IMG/VR virus record: IMGVR_UViG_3300027822_000028
Coordinates: 1 to 33,217 of that record
Reading direction: 5' to 3' (one strand)
DNA: 33,217 nt
Origin: a virus
Positions 21,755 to 29,388 of this stretch are shown piece after piece; position 1 is the first letter of the stretch; every line of letters starts with the position of its first letter. Below the pieces are notes generated by a model. That model was not told the origin of the DNA, searched no databases, and saw nothing but the letters and a program-made list of their open reading frames with translations. The position numbers and the translations under genes were made by a program.

Positions 21755-22063
21755 TTAAATATTTCTTCCAACTCTTCCCATACATCCATTTCTTACTAAG
21801 TGCTTCGCCTCCTGTTCCCATCTATTATAGATCGGTTTTAATCTTTTATAAATTCTTATTTTCACGTATCCGTGTATTTTTATAGTATAATCTTTGAATA
21901 AAGGTTCTTCATTTCTGTCAAAGCAAAGCAAAATTGTTGGCAGGTTCATATTATGAAAAACCTTTATAAGTTCTTTTGACTCGATAAAACCATGATCTTT
22001 TAATATACTAAGTGCCTGGTGATAATACTCTTGTGTTTCTGGTTTTGTGTTTGGGACTAGCAT
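21755..22063 (-). CDS. Hypothetical protein
   Basis: The 102-residue protein (MLVPNTKPETQEYYHQALSI...) has an N-terminal helical part, a strand pair (PTILLCFDRNEEP, YTIKIHGYVKIRIYKR) and a basic C-terminus (HLVRNGCMGRVGRNI). It overlaps the stop of the secreted-protein gene upstream (TAATG). I recognise no family. Confidence 0.55.
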   Translation of the reverse strand: MLVPNTKPETQEYYHQALSILKDHGFIESKELIKVFHNMNLPTILLCFDRNEEPLFKDYTIKIHGYVKIRIYKRLKPIYNRWEQEAKHLVRNGCMGRVGRNI

Positions 22064-22506
22064 TAAAATGCTGCCTTTGCTTTAAGTTGTTTTTCATATT
22101 CATATTTCATCATATTCCAATCGACTGGCATCTCGAAAAATGTACTAAGAATTGATGGGTCATCTTTCATCATAGTATTAAACCATTCTACCATGTGATT
22201 AAAATTCTCATCTGCTGAATTATCATAAGACCATTTCTGTAAAGCTGCAAAGTATAAATCTACATCTACTTTTTCAAAATCCCCTGCAATTAAGAATAAA
22301 TCAAATGCAGCTTCACACTGTTTGTTAATCTCAAATAATTGCATTGATGGATCGTTCGGCCATTCCAGGATAGCTATTGACTTAATTACAATATAACCGG
22401 CTGTCATATTCTCTTTTAAAACCTGAGCGGACGGGTTAAGCTCTGCTGCCTGTAGTGATAATGTTAATACTAATATAAGTATTATTGTTAATGTTGCTTT
22501 TTTCAT
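22063..22506 (-). CDS. Predicted secreted/periplasmic protein
   Basis: The 147-residue protein has a standard signal peptide: MKKATLTIILILVLTLSLQA, then AELNP, with a likely cleavage near LQA|A. There is no lipobox Cys. The mature part is helical and aromatic (AILEWPNDPSMQLFEINKQC, DLYFAALQKWSYDNS, EMPVDWNMMKYEYEKQLKAK). It is unusual inside a DNA-replication operon, directly downstream of an HNH gene. A GAGGAG site precedes the ATG. It may act in the envelope during infection; no family recognised. Confidence 0.7.
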   Translation of the reverse strand: MKKATLTIILILVLTLSLQAAELNPSAQVLKENMTAGYIVIKSIAILEWPNDPSMQLFEINKQCEAAFDLFLIAGDFEKVDVDLYFAALQKWSYDNSADENFNHMVEWFNTMMKDDPSILSTFFEMPVDWNMMKYEYEKQLKAKAAF

Positions 22507-22507
22507 T

Positions 22508-22558
22508 TTATTTTCTCCTCATATATTCTTTTACCAACTCAAGAATGACATCTGTCAT
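22508..22558 (-). CDS. Possible 16-residue coupling peptide
   Basis: MTDVILELVKEYMRRK starts in the stop of the HNH gene (ATGA) and ends just before the secreted-protein start; its last codons form that gene's ribosome site (GAGGAG). It may exist only to couple translation, or be the remains of a gene cut by arrival of the HNH gene. Coding status is uncertain. Confidence 0.3.
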   Translation of the reverse strand: MTDVILELVKEYMRRK

Positions 22559-23037
22559 ATTTTTCTTTTTCCATTTCTATTCTTTTCATTTATTTTTGTA
22601 TGTAACTCACTATGATGCTTTATACATAACCATCTAACATTTAAAGGGAAATTATAATCATCATGATGAGCATGTACTTTTAAACATCCACATATTTCAC
22701 AGGGTAATTTTTTAATATAACCTTTCCTTAAATTATAATTTAAAATCCTTACAGCTCTTGTTTTTTTAGGATATTTTTTCCTATAATTTCGGATATATTC
22801 TCTTCTTTTATTTTTATCGACAGGACGTTTTCTATTTGCTTCTTTCCTATATTCTAAATGTCCTCTTTCCCTATCATATTCTCTACACTTTTCAATATTA
22901 TTATTTCTATATTCATTTGTATCCTTTTTAGTACATTCTTTGCATTTGTTTAAATATCCATCGCTCATTTGTGGATGTTTATAAAAATCTGATAATGGTT
23001 TTATTTTGTTACATTTAAAACATTTTTTATGTTCCAT
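22555..23037 (-). CDS. HNH endonuclease-like protein
   Basis: The 160-residue, strongly basic protein has an N-terminal Cys4 element, KCFKCNKIKPLSDFYKHPQM with CKEC following, a long basic linker (NRKRPVDKNKRREYIRNYRK), and an HNH-type C-terminal domain: LPCEICGC, then VHAHHDDYNFPLNVRWLC and IKHHSELH. The HHDD...H order and metal-binding Cys pairs agree with phage HNH endonucleases. It has its own promoter and GGAGG site. Such genes are frequently mobile (free-standing homing endonucleases); a 12-bp direct repeat just upstream is noted separately. Confidence 0.8.
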   Translation of the reverse strand: MEHKKCFKCNKIKPLSDFYKHPQMSDGYLNKCKECTKKDTNEYRNNNIEKCREYDRERGHLEYRKEANRKRPVDKNKRREYIRNYRKKYPKKTRAVRILNYNLRKGYIKKLPCEICGCLKVHAHHDDYNFPLNVRWLCIKHHSELHTKINEKNRNGKRKI

Positions 23038-23056
23038 TCGTATCCTCCATTGTTCT

Positions 23057-23085
23057 AGTATAGAATACTAAAAAGGTATTGTCAA
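23057..23085 (-). promoter_or_regulatory. Promoter of the HNH gene and downstream operon
   Basis: On the minus strand TTGACA (23080-23085) and TATACT (23057-23062) are 17 bases apart, close to consensus. A perfect palindrome, TAGTAT-AGA-ATACTA (23056-23070), covers the -10. Unlike the other three leftward promoters it does not carry the AAGATAGCA element, so its control probably differs. Confidence 0.75.
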
Positions 23086-23097
23086 CTAAAAAGGTAT
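23068..23097 (-). repeat. 12-bp direct repeat ATACCTTTTTAG at primase end and in promoter
   Basis: On the minus strand ATACCTTTTTAG ends the primase gene (23086-23097, coding IPF-stop) and recurs after TTGACA (23068-23079) within the promoter spacer. ATACCTTTTTA also ends the SSB-like gene at 21464-21476. The promoter -35 is the six bases between the two copies. Confidence 0.7.
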
Positions 23098-25788
23098 CTG
23101 ATCTTCAAAATTTCCATTTAATGTTTCTGTTTCTTTCTTATCCTGTCCAATTTTATCAAACAAAATATCATAACTAAATCTTGCAGCAGCTCCACGGCCT
23201 CCTGCATAAAATGTTTCTGGAACTATTTCCGATACATGTGGATGTCGTCTTAAAATCTCTTTAATATCCCCTGAAAACTGAGTAAATTTTAAAATATCTT
23301 TTACATAAGTAGCATTATAAATAAACAAAATACCATTATTACATTTGTCATGTTCCAATAAAAACCCGTAAGGTTTTACAGATTTTGCAATATTATTCAT
23401 TATCTGTTTATCTTGATTTACAGTATTGTCTTTTTCGTCTTTATACATCTGCAATAAATCAAAAATAGGTAATCTCTCAGATAATCCATTTGATTTTTTA
23501 TATTCAATTATTCTTTGCAATACCATAGAAAAACAATATTCTGCTTCTGTAGATTCTCCTGATTTTATTTGATCATTAAAGTTAAAATGAGTAGATAAGA
23601 ATTCTTTAAATCCTCCCTCTGTAATATTTCTGCCATTTTTTAAACAAATAAAAGAACCCATAGTCAAAACTGAATATTGCTGTGATAATCTCCCAGAAAA
23701 CCCAAGATCAGAAAAAACCTTGAAAGCCATTTTCACATAATCAGCAATATTTTTTGTATTCATAACTAAAAAATATTTTAATTCATTCAAATAATCACTT
23801 GTTAAAGTCTCATTTATCATCTTTTCGGTTTCTATCCAATGAGTTGGAGAAGTTTGCAATCCCTTATCAAAGTTGATTAATGTAAATCTTGTCAAATCTG
23901 CATTTTCTGCTATTTGTGGAGAAACGGAGCCAACACAAAACATAGATTGTACTGCAAAATCAATTCCTGAATGATCAGCGGTTCCCCTGGAAACTCTCGT
24001 ACCGCTCGAAGCCTGTCTAATAAGTGCTTTTATAGCTCTTAAATTCTTATTTGTTTTATCATCCATGTTTTCAAGCTCATCAATTAAAACCGGTAATGTA
24101 GAAACTTTTAAACGTTGTCTAATTCCTGCCTCTGTACTACTTCCAGTTTCTTTAATTGCAGAACTACCAAGAATAGTTTTAATGAAATCAATAGCTGATG
24201 TTTTACCGCTTCCAGCTTCACCGGTTAGCCATATATGAGGTCTCCAGTCAAAAGCACCTCCAAGTATTGACATTATAATCCAACCTAAGAACAAATATTT
24301 TTCTTGAGGTGAGCTTATAGAAAACCGTTTAATTATATTTGCAATTTTTATCATATCAATCGGCTTAAAGCCATCTTCAGAAAAGTTTAAATATCCTTTT
24401 TTCTCATAAATATTATTTGTATTAAAATCAAATAAACCTACTTTCTGGCCATCAACAATAAGCCCTGTTCCATAATGGAATACATAACGTCCATCATCTT
24501 CCCAAGCCCCAAGCTGTCTAATTTTTCCAGTTTCATGATAAGGTGTTTTTAACGCTAAAGTCAGCATGTCTTCTATAGCTGTATCAGTATCATATAATCC
24601 TTTCATACCTTCAGTGGGTGGATATTTATTACACCAATATTCACGGGGTGCCATTATTCGTAAAAACCCAAGTGTAATTGACTCCTGCCTTACAGGCTTC
24701 ACAAGTCCCAGACGATAAGACATAAAATAGAAATTTTCATGATCATGAGATAATGCTTTAAAATACTGAGGGTCTATTTCTTCAGTTTCATATAAATTCT
24801 GAAATATAAATTTCTCAATATCTTCAGAACTCCACCCATCAATCACGGCATCAGCTGCATCCCATTTATCAACATAATACTCATCATCTGGAATCTTAAC
24901 TACTGATACATTATCAAATCTTTCTTTAACAAATCCTATACTTTTTAATCCAGGTTCATCATTATCAGGCCAGTAAAAAACATGTTTAATATCTAATTTT
25001 TCAAATATTTCATAACTTTTAGGATTCATCAAATTACTAGATCCACCATTACAGGTGATAACCCATTTATTTAAATCTAGGACAGTTTCAAGAAAATGTG
25101 CTGCTTTTTCACCTTCAACAATTATTACATTTCTTTTACCTAACTTTGACAATTCATTTTGTCTTGAAAATGGATATGCTTTACCAGCAAACGACTGTTT
25201 ATACCATGTAAAATCATTCCATTTATCGTCATTTTTTTTGTGTTCAAAATATCCAACAGCAAGAAGTTTTCTTGATTTGCCTTTAGTATCTTTAAATGGT
25301 TTTTTTAATCTAATAGAAACATAAAGCAAATTATTTTGAATATCTCTATACTCATAGATCCAATCAATATTGTCAGATATTTTTTTATCATTTTCACAAA
25401 ATACAGAAAAGTCATTTTCATAAACATCTTCAGGAATAGGAATAATAGCCTTATATTTTATTTTACTTTTAGGAGGAAAAGCCTTGTCATAAAAAGAAGG
25501 ATCTTCACTTTTTAATATTTTTTTAGCCGCTTCCATAGGTTTTAATCCGTTAATTTTTGCATAAAAAGTCGTTATATTTGTATTATAACTATCATCAGCA
25601 AAATCTTTTACAGCACCTATTCTATCACCCGATACACATATCCCAAAAGACCCAGGATTATTTTCTCCTCGATCAAAATTCTTTAAGGTATACCAACCTC
25701 TATTATCTATATTCCCACCTGGAAAATAAGATTCTATATTCTGACAAACAACTTTATTAGAATGCTTAAAAATCTCTTTATAGTCCAT
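23086..25788 (-). CDS. Primase-helicase (TOPRIM + P-loop helicase)
   Basis: This 900-residue protein joins an N-terminal primase-type region, a TOPRIM domain and a C-terminal helicase. Residues 1-95 resemble a zinc-finger-less DnaG-type lead (WYTLKNFDRGENNPGSFGIC, GAVKDFADDS). TOPRIM shows NVIIVEGEKAAHF with E225 and FYWPDNDEPG with D275/D277. After a linker, Walker A GEAGSGKT (523-530) and Walker B LPVLIDELE (565-573) belong to a DUF927/D5-type helicase. It probably unwinds and primes at the adjacent iteron region. The last residues, NGNFEDQIPF, look like an SSB tail. Only 11 bases separate it from the RHH gene upstream. Confidence 0.88.
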   Translation of the reverse strand: MDYKEIFKHSNKVVCQNIESYFPGGNIDNRGWYTLKNFDRGENNPGSFGICVSGDRIGAVKDFADDSYNTNITTFYAKINGLKPMEAAKKILKSEDPSFYDKAFPPKSKIKYKAIIPIPEDVYENDFSVFCENDKKISDNIDWIYEYRDIQNNLLYVSIRLKKPFKDTKGKSRKLLAVGYFEHKKNDDKWNDFTWYKQSFAGKAYPFSRQNELSKLGKRNVIIVEGEKAAHFLETVLDLNKWVITCNGGSSNLMNPKSYEIFEKLDIKHVFYWPDNDEPGLKSIGFVKERFDNVSVVKIPDDEYYVDKWDAADAVIDGWSSEDIEKFIFQNLYETEEIDPQYFKALSHDHENFYFMSYRLGLVKPVRQESITLGFLRIMAPREYWCNKYPPTEGMKGLYDTDTAIEDMLTLALKTPYHETGKIRQLGAWEDDGRYVFHYGTGLIVDGQKVGLFDFNTNNIYEKKGYLNFSEDGFKPIDMIKIANIIKRFSISSPQEKYLFLGWIIMSILGGAFDWRPHIWLTGEAGSGKTSAIDFIKTILGSSAIKETGSSTEAGIRQRLKVSTLPVLIDELENMDDKTNKNLRAIKALIRQASSGTRVSRGTADHSGIDFAVQSMFCVGSVSPQIAENADLTRFTLINFDKGLQTSPTHWIETEKMINETLTSDYLNELKYFLVMNTKNIADYVKMAFKVFSDLGFSGRLSQQYSVLTMGSFICLKNGRNITEGGFKEFLSTHFNFNDQIKSGESTEAEYCFSMVLQRIIEYKKSNGLSERLPIFDLLQMYKDEKDNTVNQDKQIMNNIAKSVKPYGFLLEHDKCNNGILFIYNATYVKDILKFTQFSGDIKEILRRHPHVSEIVPETFYAGGRGAAARFSYDILFDKIGQDKKETETLNGNFEDQIPF

Positions 25789-25799
25789 TTAAACCTCTA

Positions 25800-25943
25800 C
25801 TAATTATTATTTCTAAGCTTTTCTAAATATTCTTTTAGAATCTGTACAATTTTATTAGATCTGGTCCGTCCCTCCTTTTCAGCTAAAAAATCAATTTCTT
25901 CAATCAATTCTTCGTCAATTGTAATGCTTGTTGCTATCTTCAT
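25800..25943 (-). CDS. RHH (CopG-like) regulator
   Basis: The 47-residue ORF begins MKIATSITIDEELIEEIDFL and continues AEKEGRTRSNKIVQILKEYL, a plain ribbon-helix-helix: strand ATSITID, helix A EELIEEIDFLAEKEG, turn RTRSN, helix B KIVQILKEYLEKL. AAGGAG lies before the ATG. It heads the replication operon and is probably an autoregulator: the promoter element AAGATAGCA lies at 25961-25969 and an inverted copy covers codons 2-4 of this very gene (25932-25940). Confidence 0.85.
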   Translation of the reverse strand: MKIATSITIDEELIEEIDFLAEKEGRTRSNKIVQILKEYLEKLRNNN

Positions 25944-25960
25944 AATAACTCCTTATAAAC

Positions 25961-25989
25961 AAGATAGCATATAACATATTTAATGTCAA
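25961..25989 (-). promoter_or_regulatory. Leftward promoter P2 of the replication operon
   Basis: TTGACA and TATCTT on the minus strand are 17 bases apart. The element AAGATAGCA (plus strand 25961-25969) overlaps the -10, as in P1 and P3. A perfect inverted copy, TGCTATCTT, lies at 25932-25940, 20 bases away across the start of transcription and the RHH start codon, so two operator half-sites face each other. Confidence 0.75.
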
Positions 25990-26002
25990 CACATTATATT
26001 AA

Positions 26003-26332
26003 GTAAAGTAAAAACTAATTTAGTAAAGTGATTTTTATAATTTAGTAAAGTGTAAAGTAAAAAAATACTACTTTACGTCAACTTTACATGTTTACTTTAC
26101 GTTTTTAACTCTTTGCTGTATAACACTTTATATAATAATATATATTATTGTAAAGTTATTTTAATAGAAAGATATAAGGAGAACTAAAAAAGAGGGTTTT
26201 AAAGTACTTTTATATTTTTATACATGCCTTTTTGTATATCTGTATATGTTTTTCCTACTTTACTTTACGAAATTCACTTAACTCTATATATAGTATATAA
26301 TTAACTTGTAAAGTGGAGATATTGGACTTTAC
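26003..26332. repeat. Iteron-like array of GTAAAGT/ACTTTAC; candidate origin
   Basis: The 487-base region between the RHH gene and the small terminase holds no gene. It has twelve exact 7-mers: GTAAAGT at 26003, 26023, 26045, 26052, 26150 and 26308, and ACTTTAC at 26070, 26081, 26094, 26257, 26262 and 26326. Two pairs are in tandem or overlapping. The copies split into a left cluster (26003-26100) and right copies around a very AT-rich centre (26101-26256). Next to the primase-helicase gene this resembles an iteron origin of replication. Alternatively the motif is a binding site for a regulator. Confidence 0.65.
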
Positions 26333-26364
26333 GTTTACGATTTTAGCCTTATTTCATTACCCCT

Positions 26365-26393
26365 TTTACAAAACAAGTTTTTAGTGGTATAGT
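26365..26393 (+). promoter_or_regulatory. Rightward promoter of packaging/head operon
   Basis: TTTACA and TATAGT are separated by 17 bases, five of six matches each to the sigma70 consensus. Transcription should start near 26400, about 30 bases before the small terminase ATG. The last two iteron motifs lie 30-60 bases upstream of the -35. Confidence 0.65.
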
Positions 26394-26430
26394 TAAGATA
26401 TGAGTAGCAAAACTACAAAGGAACAACATA

Positions 26431-26745
26431 ATGGCTGCACGTAGCGGTGGATTTGATAAACACCCTGAAAATATAAACCGTAATGGTCGAGCGCCTAAAG
26501 AATTTACCTTAACAAATCTACTTAGAGAAACTTTAAATCAAACAAATGACGAAACCGGGAAAACCAAAAAACAGGAAGTTATTGATAAGATGTATGAACT
26601 GGCTGTTGAAAAGGGTGATGTGCAAATGATGAAATATCTCATTGACCGCATCGATGGGAAACCGTTACAGACAATTGCAGCCGATATAAATACTAACGAT
26701 CCTGATTCAGTATTTGAGATAGTAAAACCTGATGCAAGTACCTGA
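26431..26745 (+). CDS. Small terminase-like protein
   Basis: This 104-residue protein begins MAARSGGFDKHPENINRNGR, a basic start typical of the DUF5681-like proteins encoded just before large terminases. It continues with helices (LTNLLRETLNQTNDETGKTK, VIDKMYELAVEKGDVQMMKY) and LIDRIDGKPLQTIAADI. It probably recognises phage DNA and starts packaging. AAAGGA lies upstream of the ATG. Its 3' end overlaps the large terminase start by 14 bases. The small-terminase role is by place and by family pattern. Confidence 0.7.
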   Translation: MAARSGGFDKHPENINRNGRAPKEFTLTNLLRETLNQTNDETGKTKKQEVIDKMYELAVEKGDVQMMKYLIDRIDGKPLQTIAADINTNDPDSVFEIVKPDAST

Positions 26746-28012
26746 TAAAATATCACCACTTTTTAAAACTCCAGTAACTCATAATGTAATTGAAGGCGGT
26801 CGAGGTGGTGGAAAATCCAGAGCAGTTGCAGCATTCTTAATCAGGATCATGTCAACAAATCCGCTTAATGTTATTTGTGCAAGAGAAACACAAAAGAGCC
26901 TTGCAGATTCATCTTTCGCAATTATGAAACAAGAAATATACAGGCAGAGGGTTGGTAATAAATTTGATATTATAGAAAGCAGAAATTTGATAAGGGGCAA
27001 GAATGGTTCCCGGGCTATTTTCATTGGATTATTGCAGCATACTGTTGATTCAATAAAATCATATGAGGGTTTTCACTGGGCATGGATTGAAGAAGCTCAT
27101 TCTATAAGTAAAAATTCCCTTGAGATTTTAATACCAACTCTCAGAGTTGATGGTGAATTTCTTGCAACCCTGGGAGATGTAAAATATAAGTTTCCTTTAA
27201 GAATGTTTATTTATACACTGAATCCCTTTTCATGGGACGATCCTATTAGAACAGTTCTACCAGATGACAGAAATGATGTTCAGAGAATACAAATAAATTA
27301 TAACGATAATCCCTGGTTTCCGGATAGTCTTGAAACCGAAAGAATTGAAGCTAAAAAAGTTATGCTACCGGATGAATATAATCGTATTTGGGAAGGCATC
27401 CCATTTGAAGATACAGAACGGGCAATTGTAACCAGGGCAGCTGTGCAAAAAGCAATTGATAGAAAAGCAAGTACAGATGGTGGTATTGTAGTCGGTGCAG
27501 ATATTGCCAGATTTGGAACTGATAGAACAGTATTTGTAAAACGTCAAGGTATGCAAGTATTGAAAATAAAAATATTAGCTAAAAAAGATACACAAGAAGT
27601 TGCAAGACGATTAAACGATTTTGCAGGTGATGGCAGAATTATAGTTGATGATACTGGAGTTGGCGGTGGTGTTACAGACAAATTGCATGATCTTGGCGCA
27701 ACTGTTGTCCCTATCAATTTTGGACGGCGTGCAATGAATAAGAAAAAGTATCCGGATATAATATCTGAGATGTGGTTTAATCTTGCAGATAGTATGGATA
27801 AAATAGGATTACCAAATGACAGATTATTGATTGAAGAATTATCAGGCCGGCATTATAAATATACACAGGATGAACGGCGTAAAGTCGAGAGCAAGGAAGA
27901 ATATAAAAAGCGAACAGGTCGAAGAAGTCCTGATATTGCGGACGCTATGATTTTGTGTTATTATAATAAAGGCGTCGATATGTCAACGGCAGATTTACCA
28001 GTTAGTTTATAG
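26732..28012 (+). CDS. Terminase large subunit
   Basis: The 426-residue protein has the packaging ATPase motifs: Walker A GGRGGGKS (22-29), Walker B WAWIEEAH (116-123) and a coupling motif IYTLNP (160-164). The C-terminal RNase H-like nuclease has GADIARFGTDRT (D257), IIVDDTGVGGG (D306/D307) and SPDIADAMIL (D401, D404). This matches the PBSX/Terminase_3 type. It cleaves concatemers and drives DNA into the head through the portal encoded next. Whether ends are cos or headful cannot be read from the sequence. Confidence 0.95.
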   Translation: MQVPDKISPLFKTPVTHNVIEGGRGGGKSRAVAAFLIRIMSTNPLNVICARETQKSLADSSFAIMKQEIYRQRVGNKFDIIESRNLIRGKNGSRAIFIGLLQHTVDSIKSYEGFHWAWIEEAHSISKNSLEILIPTLRVDGEFLATLGDVKYKFPLRMFIYTLNPFSWDDPIRTVLPDDRNDVQRIQINYNDNPWFPDSLETERIEAKKVMLPDEYNRIWEGIPFEDTERAIVTRAAVQKAIDRKASTDGGIVVGADIARFGTDRTVFVKRQGMQVLKIKILAKKDTQEVARRLNDFAGDGRIIVDDTGVGGGVTDKLHDLGATVVPINFGRRAMNKKKYPDIISEMWFNLADSMDKIGLPNDRLLIEELSGRHYKYTQDERRKVESKEEYKKRTGRRSPDIADAMILCYYNKGVDMSTADLPVSL

Positions 28013-28020
28013 GGGGAGTT

Positions 28021-29388
28021 ATGGATAGCAAAACACTAAACGAATTAGATCAAAGCAGGCAGCAAGGAATAAAACTTATCCAGGAGAACGATCTTTATGT
28101 CGCCGGGAAAAATCCGCCTACTATAAACGAAGAACCACATAAAAAACCTGACAATAGAATTCCTATCCCTTTTGCAAAGATAGCAGTCGAGACATTATCA
28201 GGTTATGCAGGCCGGGCAGGTGATATTAAAGAACACTGGGAGAATATCACAACTGAAGCCGAAGAGGCAAAAGGTCAAGGTGCGCCGGATCTGTATATCG
28301 AACTCAGGAAAGAGATAGCAGAAAATAATGATACAGACCTTGAGACTTCAGAGCTATATGAAACTTCAATTACCCAAGGTGTTGCTTATGAATTATTCTG
28401 GGTAACCGGTGCGGATGAGTCCGATAGCACAATTGCGATACCTGAATACAGCATAATCCCAAATGCTGAAATAGCGCTTATCTGGTCAACAGATATAAAA
28501 CCGAAATTACAGGCTGCAGTCAGATTTACCGTGCATGATAAAATAAAATATGCAGATGTATATTACCCGTTATTTTCAGAGCATTGGATAAAACCTGAGT
28601 CAGCAGGAGAGTGGAGTCAGAGGACAGTTGAGACTGAAGATGGCTTTATCCCTATGCAGACGAATTATCCCTACAAGTCTGTGCCTATTGCAATTTATCC
28701 GAGTAACCGGACAGAGACAAGTGTATTTGAAGCTGAGAAAGGTATAATAATCGGTAATGATAAAATGCTTAATAAATCGATAAATGAAGTGGATAGGTTT
28801 AATGCAGCTATAACATTATTTCCTGGGGCTGTTACTAAAGAGTTTATTGACAAATTGAGAGATGTGACAAGCATTGATAATTTAGGGGATTTTGAAAAAT
28901 GGCCTGAGTATTTATTAAAGGATCTAACAGGCATTCAAGAATTTTATCAAATGGTTGCCGATCGACTTGAAAAGCTATTCCATAAATCAATTAAAATACC
29001 GGACTTCAGTGATGAGAATTTTGTCGACGTTCAGTCAGGCTTAGCCATGGCATACAAATTACTTGGATTAGAATTCAGAGCATCAACAATTGATATGTAT
29101 TTTCACAAGGGCTTGAAAATGCGGAATAAATTATTAAACGATGTAATTGACGAAAGCGGTAAAATAAAGACTGATGATTATAGGTTAATTATTCAAGCTA
29201 ACAGGAATCTTCCTGTAGACAAGGCAACCGCAGTTGATATCGTTCAGAAGTTAATCGGAATTGTGAGTCGCGAGACTCTGTTGAGAATTTTACCCCGTGA
29301 AATTGTTGAAGATGTTGAAAAGGAATTGTTGAGACTCGAAGCAGATGCGCCGGATGTTGATTTGGATGATTTGAGTATTGAGGACTAA
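28021..29388 (+). CDS. Portal protein (SPP1 gp6-like)
   Basis: The 455-residue protein follows the terminase by eight bases with a GGGGGAG site. Typical portal features are NRIPIPFAKIAVETLSGYAG (about 45-64), the beta-rich wing (AAVRFTVHDKIKYADVYYPL), the segment YPSNRTETSVFEAEKGII and INEVDRFNAAIT, and a helical stem/crown with VDVQSGLAMAYKLLGLEFRA. It should form the ring at one vertex through which DNA passes. Order terminase-portal-MuF is standard. Confidence 0.93.
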   Translation: MDSKTLNELDQSRQQGIKLIQENDLYVAGKNPPTINEEPHKKPDNRIPIPFAKIAVETLSGYAGRAGDIKEHWENITTEAEEAKGQGAPDLYIELRKEIAENNDTDLETSELYETSITQGVAYELFWVTGADESDSTIAIPEYSIIPNAEIALIWSTDIKPKLQAAVRFTVHDKIKYADVYYPLFSEHWIKPESAGEWSQRTVETEDGFIPMQTNYPYKSVPIAIYPSNRTETSVFEAEKGIIIGNDKMLNKSINEVDRFNAAITLFPGAVTKEFIDKLRDVTSIDNLGDFEKWPEYLLKDLTGIQEFYQMVADRLEKLFHKSIKIPDFSDENFVDVQSGLAMAYKLLGLEFRASTIDMYFHKGLKMRNKLLNDVIDESGKIKTDDYRLIIQANRNLPVDKATAVDIVQKLIGIVSRETLLRILPREIVEDVEKELLRLEADAPDVDLDDLSIED

